Below are positions 1 through 5,579 of a stretch of 7,045 nucleotides of DNA, piece by piece (the first letter of the stretch is position 1; each line of letters begins with the position of its first letter). Both the position numbers and the translations under genes were made by a program. Source of the stretch: an uncultured Eubacterium sp. GTDB taxonomy: Bacteria > Bacillota > Clostridia > Lachnospirales > CAG-274. Under the pieces are notes generated by a model, which saw nothing but the letters and a program-made list of their open reading frames with translations, did no database searches and was not told where the DNA came from. Location of the stretch: assembly GCA_900543365.1 (NCBI GenBank), contig UQRG01000079.1, positions 1-7,045 on the forward strand, written 5' to 3'.

Positions 1-6
1 TAATTA

Positions 7-27
7 TCACCTCAACTAATTATACCA
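7..27 (-). promoter_or_regulatory. possible extended -10 promoter and RBS for a leftward gene beyond the edge
   Basis: On the minus strand there is a perfect TATAAT (19-24) preceded by TGG (25-27), which is an extended -10 pattern. A GAGGTGA ribosome-binding-like sequence follows at 7-13. A start codon would fall just outside the window. No convincing -35 is present, because the upstream bases are the T-rich end of a possible terminator. The RBS sits so close to the -10 that the leader would be almost absent, which is odd. The sequence is very A/T rich, so a chance match is possible. Confidence 0.3.
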
Positions 28-37
28 TAAAAAAACA

Positions 38-64
38 AAAAAGCCCAGTTAAACTTGACTTTTT
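38..64 (-). terminator. candidate second intrinsic terminator of the nadC-nadA-proC operon
   Basis: Read on the minus strand, AAAAAGTC (64-57) can pair with GGCTTTTT (45-38). An inner AGT/ACT pairing lies beyond one A-G mismatch, and the loop is tiny. A T-rich run (T5-G-T7) follows at 41-29. The stem is imperfect and rich in A-T pairs, so it is weaker than the hairpin at 75-100, but it has the better U-tract. It may act as a backup stop between proC and whatever lies to the left. Confidence 0.4.
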
Positions 65-74
65 CGACAATCTG

Positions 75-100
75 AAAAGGCTGTTGTATGACAGCCTTTT
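75..100 (-). terminator. intrinsic terminator after proC
   Basis: This is a perfect 10-bp inverted repeat, AAAAGGCTGT (75-84) and ACAGCCTTTT (91-100), with a 6-nt loop. It lies 23 bp after the proC stop codon. On the minus strand the 3' arm ends in four Ts and then continues with C, so the U-tract is short. On the plus strand the tail TTTTGTTTG is slightly better, so the hairpin could work in both directions. No plus-strand gene needs it within the window, so its role in ending the nad-proC transcript is the simplest reading. Confidence 0.65.
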
Positions 101-123
101 GTTTGTATAAAAGTGTTTTATTT

Positions 124-924
124 TTATTTATTCATACTTCTATCTTTTTCTACAATGTTTTCCACAGCCTTTACAATACCTGCAGTGAACTTGTACTCTT
201 CAAGTGTGCAAAGACCTTCAATAGTAGTACCACCAGGAGAGCAAACTTTATCAACAAGTTCTTGAGGATGTTCATTACTATTGAGGAACATAGTAGCACT
301 GCCAACAACAGCAGTACCAGCAATTTCAAGAGCTTGCTTTTTGTTCATACCCATTTTTTGAGCACCTCTTGCAAGGGCATCAATAAAGGCATAAACATAG
401 GCAGGTGAGCAACCTGCAATAGCACAGAAAACACCAAACTGATTTTCAGGGACTTCTGTAGCAAGTCCAATAGAAGAAAGCAAGTCTTTAACAACATTTA
501 AGTCTTTATCAGATGCAAATTCATTTTTACAAAGTGATGTGGCAGACATTAAAATTTCAGCATTAATATTAGGCATTATTCTAACAAGTCTAACATCAAA
601 GTCGAACATATCAGTAATATTTTCAGTAGAAAGTCCGGCAGCCATAGACACTACAATAGGATTTTCAGCCTTAACAGTATCTCTAATTTCGTTAATGATA
701 GATTTAAACATTATAGGCTTAACTGCTAAAAATAAAACTTTACATTTGCAAGCATCGCTGGCAGTTTTAGCAACATTAATACCTAATGAACTTGCCATAT
801 CATTAAGGGCGGATTTATTCTTTCTATTGACAATTATATTTTGAGGTTCAACTTTACCACTTTTAATAAAGCCTCTAATAATTGCTCCACCCATATTACC
901 AGCACCAATAAAACCTATATTCAT
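124..924 (-). CDS. proC: pyrroline-5-carboxylate reductase
   Basis: ProC catalyses the last step of proline synthesis, reducing 1-pyrroline-5-carboxylate to proline with NAD(P)H in the cytoplasm. The 266-residue product has the usual family length and is complete. Visible motifs are an N-terminal Rossmann dinucleotide loop GAGNMG (residues 7-12), AVKP (67-70) at the end of a nucleotide-fold strand, RIMPN (115-119), and the helical dimerisation domain beginning AGCSPAYVYAF (170-180). The signature SPGGTTIEGL (229-238) shapes the substrate site. The start is set by a perfect AGGAGG at 937-932, 7 nt before the ATG. It is the last gene of the nadC-nadA-proC operon, 35 bp after nadA, with no terminator between. 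The link to NAD genes may simply be co-transcription, although ProC does use a nicotinamide cofactor. No broken or missing motif was seen. Confidence 0.96.
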   Translation of the reverse strand: MNIGFIGAGNMGGAIIRGFIKSGKVEPQNIIVNRKNKSALNDMASSLGINVAKTASDACKCKVLFLAVKPIMFKSIINEIRDTVKAENPIVVSMAAGLSTENITDMFDFDVRLVRIMPNINAEILMSATSLCKNEFASDKDLNVVKDLLSSIGLATEVPENQFGVFCAIAGCSPAYVYAFIDALARGAQKMGMNKKQALEIAGTAVVGSATMFLNSNEHPQELVDKVCSPGGTTIEGLCTLEEYKFTAGIVKAVENIVEKDRSMNK

Positions 925-959
925 ATCTATTCCTCCTGTATATTAATTGAAATAATTAA

Positions 960-2000
960 TTAACTTAATGAAAGCATTGTATCAAGGGACATAACAGCCT
1001 CTTTAGCTGTTTGCTTATTAACTGTAACTTGCTTATTAAAATCACCTTTTAAAATATCCTCTAAAGTTTCACAAAGATTTTCAAGAGTAGTTTTATTCAT
1101 ATTCATACAAATACTACCTGTATCAAGTATCTTAATATTCTTGTCTGGAAATCTTTCTTGTAATCTAGTAACAAGATTAAACTCTGTACCAACAATCCAT
1201 TTAGAACCACTGTCAGCATTTTCAATTGTCTTAATAAGGTAAGTTGTAGAACCTGAACCGTCACATTGTTTAACAACATCGTGTTTACACTCTGGGTGAA
1301 CAATAATCTTAGCATCTGGATTTAACTTTCTAGCAGCTTCAACCATATCTGTTTTAATTCTATGGTGAACATGGCAATAACCGTTCCAAAGAATCATTTT
1401 AACTTCCTCCGGCTTGCAACTATAAGAAAGGGTTTCTGTCTTTTGGTCATAAAGAGCAAAATATTGTTCATCTACACCAAGACTAACAGCAGTGTTAGCA
1501 CCTAGATTTTGGTCAGGTAAGAAAAGTATTTTATCCTTAACACTAAAGCCCCATTTAACCACCTTTTCAGCATTACCTGATGTAACAGTTGTTCCACCGT
1601 GAACACCACAGAAAGCTTTAACTTCAGCCTTAGAGTTAATATATGTAATAGGCACAATACTGTCGCCTAATTCCTTAGTAATAATATTCCAGGCAATTTC
1701 AGCACTTTCTCTATCAGCCATATCAGCCATAGGGCATCCAGCAAGAGGAGCAGGTAAAAGTACCTTTTGATAGTCTTCTGAAAGAATATCGGCAGTTTCT
1801 GCCATAAAGTGAACACCACAAAAAACAATATATTTTGCTGTTTTATTTTGTTCTGCAATTTGAGCAAGTTTTAAGCTGTCACCAATAGCATCAGCCAAAG
1901 CAATGATTTCGTCTTTCTGATAATGATGGGCAAGTATTAATAAGTCATCACCAAGCTGTGTTTTTATTTCTTTAATTCTGTTAGTTAAATTGTCTGTCAT
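960..2000 (-). CDS. nadA: quinolinate synthase A ([4Fe-4S] enzyme)
   Basis: NadA condenses iminoaspartate with dihydroxyacetone phosphate to give quinolinate, the second step of de novo NAD synthesis, using an oxygen-sensitive [4Fe-4S] cluster. The 346-residue product carries the expected landmarks: AHHYQKDEI (24-32), IGDSLKLA (39-46), FCGVHFMAETADIL (60-73), and the three cysteine contexts of the cluster. These are AGCPMAD (C89), NGYCHVHHR (C209) and TGSICMNM (C298), by similarity to characterised NadA proteins. HPECKHDVV (236-244) and the TVTSGNA region (138-144) are also typical. The ATG overlaps the nadC stop codon (ATGA, 4 bp), a sign of translational coupling, and an AGGAGG at 2016-2011 lies 10 nt upstream. 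Its normal partner NadB, which supplies iminoaspartate, is not in the window. Confidence 0.97.
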   Translation of the reverse strand: MTDNLTNRIKEIKTQLGDDLLILAHHYQKDEIIALADAIGDSLKLAQIAEQNKTAKYIVFCGVHFMAETADILSEDYQKVLLPAPLAGCPMADMADRESAEIAWNIITKELGDSIVPITYINSKAEVKAFCGVHGGTTVTSGNAEKVVKWGFSVKDKILFLPDQNLGANTAVSLGVDEQYFALYDQKTETLSYSCKPEEVKMILWNGYCHVHHRIKTDMVEAARKLNPDAKIIVHPECKHDVVKQCDGSGSTTYLIKTIENADSGSKWIVGTEFNLVTRLQERFPDKNIKILDTGSICMNMNKTTLENLCETLEDILKGDFNKQVTVNKQTAKEAVMSLDTMLSLS

Positions 2001-2842
2001 TTTTTTATTGCCTCCTTGCTTAAAAAGCTAATATCTAATGGTTTAACACCATTTGTAAGTGAGCCTACAGAAATAACATTGACACCACAACCCTTAAAAT
2101 TAGCTATTGTATCAATAGTTATACCACCTGATGCCTCTGTAATAATGTGACTAGGCACAAGTTTTTGCAATTCCATTATTTCCTCTGGACTTCTGTTGTC
2201 AAACATAATAACATCAGCACCAGCATTAACAGCCTCAATTACCTGTTCTCTTGTTTCTGTTTCAACCTCAACCTTAACCATATGACCAAGCTGTGACTTT
2301 ACCTTTTCAACAGCTTTAGTTATGCCACCAGCAAAGGCAATGTGGTTATCCTTAAGCATAACACCATCATAAAGTGCGTAACGATGGTTGAAACAACCAC
2401 CTTTAGTAACAGCATATTTTTCAAATAATCTAAGTCCAGGGTGAGTTTTCCTTGTATCAACAATTCTTATTGATGAATCGTTGAGTTTAGTTACAAGGTT
2501 GTTTCCCATAGTAGCAATGCCACTCATAAGTTGCATAAGATTAAGAACAATTCTTTCAGCAGTAAGGAGTGTTGAAACTCTGCCTTCAACTTCAGCAATT
2601 TTTTCACCTTTTTTTACTGGCTCACCATCTTTTTTTAATATATTAATGTTGTAGTCATTGCTGAAAAAAGAATATGTCAAATCAATAATATCAGTACCAC
2701 ATACAACACCATTATCCTTAGCTACAAAGTAGCCGGTACCTCTTAAATCATCACCAAAAACAAGTTCAGTTGATAAATCACCTGTACCAATATCTTCTTT
2801 CAAGTAAGATGCAATTAATTCTTTAGCAAGTAATTTATTCAT
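1997..2842 (-). CDS. nadC: nicotinate-nucleotide pyrophosphorylase (quinolinate phosphoribosyltransferase)
   Basis: NadC converts quinolinate and PRPP to nicotinate mononucleotide, CO2 and pyrophosphate, joining the NadA product to the common NAD pathway. At 281 residues it has normal length. Motifs in order are EDIGTGDLST (16-25), TAERIVLNLMQLMSGIAT (94-111), the DTRKTHPGLR substrate-binding segment (129-138), KYAVTKGGCFNHRYALYDG (142-160), LKDNHI (163-168), VEVE (191-194), MFDN (213-216), EASGG (236-240) and ISVGSLT (257-263). The glycine triplet before NHR reads GGC rather than the common GGG, a conservative variant. The start is supported by AAAGGAGG (perfect AGGAGG at 2854-2849), 6 nt before the ATG. 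It is the first gene of the operon, about 27 nt downstream of the predicted transcription start. Confidence 0.97.
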   Translation of the reverse strand: MNKLLAKELIASYLKEDIGTGDLSTELVFGDDLRGTGYFVAKDNGVVCGTDIIDLTYSFFSNDYNINILKKDGEPVKKGEKIAEVEGRVSTLLTAERIVLNLMQLMSGIATMGNNLVTKLNDSSIRIVDTRKTHPGLRLFEKYAVTKGGCFNHRYALYDGVMLKDNHIAFAGGITKAVEKVKSQLGHMVKVEVETETREQVIEAVNAGADVIMFDNRSPEEIMELQKLVPSHIITEASGGITIDTIANFKGCGVNVISVGSLTNGVKPLDISFLSKEAIKK

Positions 2843-2875
2843 TGTTATCCTCCTTTAAGGAACATTATTGATGAA

Positions 2876-2904
2876 ATTTTAACATAAATAGCACATTTTT
2901 TCAA
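2876..2904 (-). promoter_or_regulatory. sigma-A promoter of the nadC-nadA-proC operon
   Basis: On the minus strand there is a -35 TTGAAA (2904-2899), a 17-bp spacer and a -10 TAAAAT (2881-2876). A TGT directly before the -10 matches the extended -10 pattern. Start of transcription would be near 2869, leaving a leader of about 27 nt with the nadC RBS in it. Each box differs from consensus by one base, and the spacing is ideal. No promoter this good was seen inside the operon. Confidence 0.75.
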
Positions 2905-2921
2905 TAGGAAACCCTTATTAA

Positions 2922-2934
2922 TTGTTGTAAACAA
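2922..2934. promoter_or_regulatory. candidate operator upstream of the nadC promoter
   Basis: This is a 13-bp inverted repeat, TTGTT-GTA-AACAA, lying 17 bp upstream of the nadC -35 box and between the divergent nadC and small Cys-rich genes. NAD synthesis genes of Firmicutes are often controlled by the niacin-responsive repressor NiaR (YrxA), so a repressor or activator site here is reasonable. I cannot match it to a consensus with certainty. The region is A/T rich and five-base arms can arise by chance. Confidence 0.25.
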
Positions 2935-3035
2935 GCTTAAAATCAAATAATTTTAAAAAAATTTATATTGGACGTGCAAAATATGTTAATAACAGCATAG
3001 ACTTTATTGTATTTAATTTTGGAGGTAACTTATAT

Positions 3036-3224
3036 ATGAGTTGCAGTAACAATAGTATTATCTGGATTATAATTGTTTTACTTTTCTGTGGTTGTAATGG
3101 TAACAACAACGGTATTGGTAACTTCTTTGGATGCGGTAATGATTGTAATTGGATAATTATACTTGTTATTCTTCTTTGTTGCTGTGGAAACAACAACTTT
3201 GGTATTTGCGAGCCTAAGTGCTAA
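3036..3224 (+). CDS. small Cys/Asn-rich two-segment membrane protein, function unknown
   Basis: I do not recognise a named family. The 62-residue product has 10 cysteines and 12 asparagines, with two strongly hydrophobic stretches (about residues 8-18 and 39-50) separated by a polar Gly/Asn/Cys loop. It is made of two similar units: Trp-Ile-Ile-Ile, more hydrophobic residues ending Cys-x-Cys, then Gly-Asn-Asn-Asn and Gly-Ile (10-27 and 39-57). The gene is very likely real: GGAGG at 3021-3025 stands 10 nt before the ATG and a strong terminator follows 15 bp after the stop. No clear sigma-A promoter was found; TTGGAC at 2968 has only a poor partner. The composition recalls small Cys- or Gly-rich proteins of spore-forming Firmicutes (YjcZ-like proteins are a loose comparison). 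A spore or envelope role is a guess. Confidence 0.75.
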   Translation: MSCSNNSIIWIIIVLLFCGCNGNNNGIGNFFGCGNDCNWIIILVILLCCCGNNNFGICEPKC

Positions 3225-3239
3225 TGAAATACTAAAAAA

Positions 3240-3264
3240 AGGGGACTGTAAAAAACAGTCCTCT
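3240..3264. terminator. bidirectional intrinsic terminator between the small Cys-rich gene and apbE
   Basis: A 10-bp stem, AGGGGACTGT (3240-3249) with ACAGTCCTCT (3255-3264), includes one G-U wobble and encloses a five-A loop. It is flanked by seven As on the left (3234-3240) and by TTTTT on the right (3264-3268). It therefore has a U-tract on both strands. It lies 15 bp after the small gene on the plus strand and 67 bp after the apbE stop on the minus strand, so it can end both convergent transcripts. Confidence 0.88.
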
Positions 3265-3331
3265 TTTTGTTGTAATTTATTTTGTATTAATGATAAATAA
3301 TAGCAAAACGATATAATAGTAAAATCATAAA

Positions 3332-4327
3332 TTAGTTTTTGTCTAGTAAGTAAAAATGCTCTTTATTAGATTTATCTATCCACATAACATTTAAATTATT
3401 ATCTTTTGCTAATTTAACGCCTTCATCATAAGGAAGTATAAACAATGCAGTTGAAAACATATCACCTTCAAGAGAACTATTAGCAACAACAGTAACTTCT
3501 TTATTGTAATTTGCAGGAAAAAGGCTTTTTCCGTCAATAATATGATGGTATCTTTTTCCATTATAGTCATAGTATCTTTGGTAGTCACCACTTGTAACAG
3601 CAGATTGATTAGATAAATCAAAGGAATATACATATTCGTCATTGTTATCAGGTGATACTACACCAGTTTTAAAACTTTCTTTTTTTTCATCATTAATAGC
3701 TATAACATTTCCGCCTAGGTTTAATAATGCAACTTTAACACCTTTGGATTTTAGGTATTTAACACTATAATCAGCAGCATATCCTTTTGCTATAGCTCCT
3801 ACATCAATAGAGGTATATTTATCTTTTATATATACAGTTGATGCTTTTTCATCAATTATAATTGAATTAATATCAGTATGTTTGTTTGCTTCAATAAGTT
3901 CTTTTTTAGTTGGAATATTATAAATATTATTATTTAAGGCATTTTCTCTATAATTATGCCATACACTAAGTACAGAACCCATAGCAATATTAACAGTTTT
4001 ATTGGTCTTTGTATAAGCTTCTTTGCCTGCTTTTATTAATTCTATAGTTTCTTGTTGAACTTTTACTGGTTTAATACCGGCATTGTCATTTATAGTTTTA
4101 ATATTATTAATTCCTTTGTAATTATTGTAAATATCGAATTGTTTATTTAAATCCAAAAGTTTTGAATGTAGTCCTTTGCTTATACTATTAAATTCATCTT
4201 CATTATTTGTGTATATAGTAACAGTGCTGTAGGTGTCAAATACATCTAAATATTCTGTTGTATATTTTTTTTCACTGCAACCACACATAAACAAAAGTAA
4301 AAATAGTGTAAATACAATTTTTTTCAT
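3332..4327 (-). CDS. apbE: ApbE-family FAD:protein FMN transferase, lipoprotein
   Basis: ApbE enzymes take FMN from FAD and attach it covalently to Thr/Ser of target flavoproteins on the outer face of the membrane. The 331-residue product begins with a lipoprotein signal: a Lys-rich start, a hydrophobic core and a lipobox ending Met-Cys-Gly-Cys, with C17 the likely lipidated residue. Family motifs are FDTYSTVTIY (30-39), FDIYN (64-68), VNIAMGSVLSVWH (112-123 region), DVGAIAKGYAAD (175-186), NLGGNV (203-208), TSGDYQRYY (245-253) and YHHIIDGKS (260-268). The Asp-x3-Thr pair (D289, T293) matches the metal-binding site of characterised members. The start is supported by AAAGGAG at 4340-4334, 6 nt upstream. 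It is monocistronic, and no FMN-binding target protein or RNF/NQR gene is nearby, so its substrate must be encoded elsewhere. Confidence 0.93.
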   Translation of the reverse strand: MKKIVFTLFLLLFMCGCSEKKYTTEYLDVFDTYSTVTIYTNNEDEFNSISKGLHSKLLDLNKQFDIYNNYKGINNIKTINDNAGIKPVKVQQETIELIKAGKEAYTKTNKTVNIAMGSVLSVWHNYRENALNNNIYNIPTKKELIEANKHTDINSIIIDEKASTVYIKDKYTSIDVGAIAKGYAADYSVKYLKSKGVKVALLNLGGNVIAINDEKKESFKTGVVSPDNNDEYVYSFDLSNQSAVTSGDYQRYYDYNGKRYHHIIDGKSLFPANYNKEVTVVANSSLEGDMFSTALFILPYDEGVKLAKDNNLNVMWIDKSNKEHFYLLDKN

Positions 4328-4347
4328 TTTTTTCTCCTTTGAGAAGT

Positions 4348-4377
4348 ATATTGTTTTTATTGAGTATACAACAATAT
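4348..4377. promoter_or_regulatory. inverted repeat enclosing the apbE -10 box
   Basis: A perfect 8-bp inverted repeat, ATATTGTT (4348-4355) and AACAATAT (4370-4377), is separated by 14 bp that contain the apbE -10 box (4363-4368). A second, smaller palindrome GTATAC (4364-4369) overlaps the -10 itself. A dimeric repressor bound here would block RNA polymerase, so it is a candidate operator. No regulator gene is in the window, and A/T-rich sequence makes chance repeats more likely. Confidence 0.3.
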
Positions 4378-4391
4378 TTTTATTATGTCAA
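4363..4391 (-). promoter_or_regulatory. sigma-A promoter of apbE
   Basis: On the minus strand there is a perfect -35 TTGACA (4391-4386), a 17-bp spacer and a -10 TATACT (4368-4363), one base from consensus. Transcription should start near 4356, giving a short leader of about 29 nt that contains the apbE RBS. This is the strongest-looking promoter in the window. Confidence 0.82.
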
Positions 4392-4397
4392 AAGTTA

Positions 4398-4426
4398 TAG
4401 ACAAAAGCCTAAATAAATGTTATAAT
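4398..4426 (+). promoter_or_regulatory. sigma-A promoter of the oxidoreductase-SseB operon
   Basis: TAGACA (4398-4403) is one base from the -35 consensus, the spacer is 17 bp, and the -10 is a perfect TATAAT (4421-4426) preceded by TGT (extended -10). Transcription should start near 4433, leaving a leader of about 60 nt. The -35 box is separated from the -35 of the divergent apbE promoter by only 6 bp. Confidence 0.78.
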
Positions 4427-4449
4427 TATACGGAGTAAGTTTGAATAAG

Positions 4450-4480
4450 TATATCTTAGGATATATATATTTATAGATAT
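4450..4480 (+). other. possible leader hairpin before the oxidoreductase gene
   Basis: In the roughly 60-nt leader, TATATC (4450-4455) is an exact inverted repeat of GATATA (4460-4465) with a TTAG loop. GATAT at 4476-4480, directly before the GAGG of the RBS, is an alternative partner for the same arm. The stems are short and A-U rich, so the structure is probably weak. Listed only as a possible cis element. Confidence 0.2.
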
Positions 4481-4492
4481 GAGGTAATTTTA

Positions 4493-5542
4493 ATGAAAAA
4501 TTTAGTAATTGGTGATTTAGTTGCAAAAATCCCTATTATACAGGGTGGTATGGGTGTAGGCATAAGTCTTCACAAACTTGCTGCCGCTGTTGCAAGAGAG
4601 GGTGGTATAGGTGTGATTTCTGCAGCACAGCCAGGTTTTAGAGAGCCTGACTTCTATACCAATACCTTTGAGGCAAATATGCGTGCCCTTGAAAGAGAAA
4701 TAAAACTTGCTAAGAAAGAGTCTAATGGCGGTATAATTGGTGTAAATATTATGGTTGCTGTTACTCATTATGAGGATTTTGTAAAGTGCTGTATTGACAA
4801 TGGTGCGGATATTATTATTTCAGGAGCAGGTCTTCCTATGGACCTTCCTAAGTTTGCTGCAGGTTCAGATATTAAACTTGCACCTATTGTTTCATCAGCA
4901 AAGGCTTGTAAGGTTATTTTCTCCCGTTGGGTTAAGAAATATAACAGACTACCTGATTTACTTGTTATTGAAGGTCCAAAGGCTGGAGGTCACTTAGGCT
5001 TTAAGGCTGAAGAAGTCTTGTCTATTGACAATTTTGATGATGAAATACTTAAAATAATAGAAACTAAAAAGGAATTTGAACAAAAATATAACAAGACTAT
5101 TCCTGTTGTATTTGGTGGTGGTGTATATTCTAAGGAAGATGTTAATCATTGTATTAATGACCTTGGACTTGATGGTGTTCAAATGGCTACTCGTTTTGTA
5201 GCAACTGAAGAGTGTGATGCTGATATAGCTTTTAAAGAGGCTTATGTTAATGCAAAACTTGAAGATGTTAAAATAGTTAAAAGTCCGGTAGGTATGCCGG
5301 GCAGAGCATTAAACAATCATTTTATTAAAGATATTGTGCCAGAGGGCTGTAAGATTTCACGCTGTTTTAAATGTCTTGTTCACTGTGACCCTAAGACTAT
5401 TCCATATTGTATATCTCAGGCACTTTTTAACGGTGCAAATGGTGATATTGATAATGCACTTGTGTTCTGTGGTGAAAATGTTTACAAAATTGACAAAATT
5501 TCAACTGTTAAGGATATTATAGATGAGGTTTTGGAAAGATAA
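4493..5542 (+). CDS. FMN-dependent nitronate monooxygenase / FabK-fold oxidoreductase with Cys-rich C-terminus
   Basis: The 349-residue protein belongs to the nitronate monooxygenase (2-nitropropane dioxygenase) family of FMN-binding TIM barrels, which also includes enoyl-ACP reductase FabK. Family landmarks are PIIQGGMGVGIS (14-25), EGGIGVISA (36-44), GVNIMVA (83-89), ISGAG (109-113), APIVSS (130-135), IEGPKAGGHLG (159-169) with H167 in the catalytic-histidine position, FGGGVYS (207-213) and GVQMATRFVATEE (228-240). Beyond the barrel, residues 286-326 hold C286, C291, C294, C298, C306 and C326, a cluster that could bind metal or an Fe-S centre. The GAGGT RBS at 4481-4485 is 7 nt before the ATG. 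It leads an operon with the SseB-like genes. The true substrate is unknown; the length and Cys extension favour the monooxygenase-like branch over classical FabK, and no other fatty-acid gene is adjacent. Confidence 0.88.
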   Translation: MKNLVIGDLVAKIPIIQGGMGVGISLHKLAAAVAREGGIGVISAAQPGFREPDFYTNTFEANMRALEREIKLAKKESNGGIIGVNIMVAVTHYEDFVKCCIDNGADIIISGAGLPMDLPKFAAGSDIKLAPIVSSAKACKVIFSRWVKKYNRLPDLLVIEGPKAGGHLGFKAEEVLSIDNFDDEILKIIETKKEFEQKYNKTIPVVFGGGVYSKEDVNHCINDLGLDGVQMATRFVATEECDADIAFKEAYVNAKLEDVKIVKSPVGMPGRALNNHFIKDIVPEGCKISRCFKCLVHCDPKTIPYCISQALFNGANGDIDNALVFCGENVYKIDKISTVKDIIDEVLER

Positions 5543-5579
5543 AAATAAAAATATTGAAATGTAATGAGAGGTTAAAGAA

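Noticed and set aside
88..408. Open frames opposite or out of frame with proC, nadA, apbE and the oxidoreductase
   Set aside because: They are shadows: the opposite or overlapping frames carry full sets of family motifs, whereas these give low-complexity translations without motifs.
2968..3000. A promoter or sporulation sigma site for the small Cys-rich gene
   Set aside because: TTGGAC at 2968 has only a three-of-six -10 partner at normal spacing. The CATA at 2996 has no -35 element of the sigma-E, -G or -K type at a fitting distance.
2963..3196. A 77-codon open frame on the minus strand opposite the small Cys-rich gene
   Set aside because: It has low-complexity Leu/Gln/Pro composition and no RBS, and it lies opposite a gene with a clear RBS and terminator.
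3312..3317. TATAAT on the plus strand after the bidirectional terminator
   Set aside because: It has no -35 at 16-18 bp and no gene on that strand follows; it is likely chance in A/T-rich DNA.
4438..4450. Half-site resembling a FabT fatty-acid operator (AGTTTGAATA) before the oxidoreductase gene
   Set aside because: The second half of the dyad is missing, so there is no support for control by FabT or FapR.
4493..5542. Calling the oxidoreductase FabK (enoyl-ACP reductase II)
   Set aside because: The fold and His motif are shared, but the protein is longer than typical FabK, has an unusual Cys-rich extension and sits away from fatty-acid synthesis genes. A general family name is safer.
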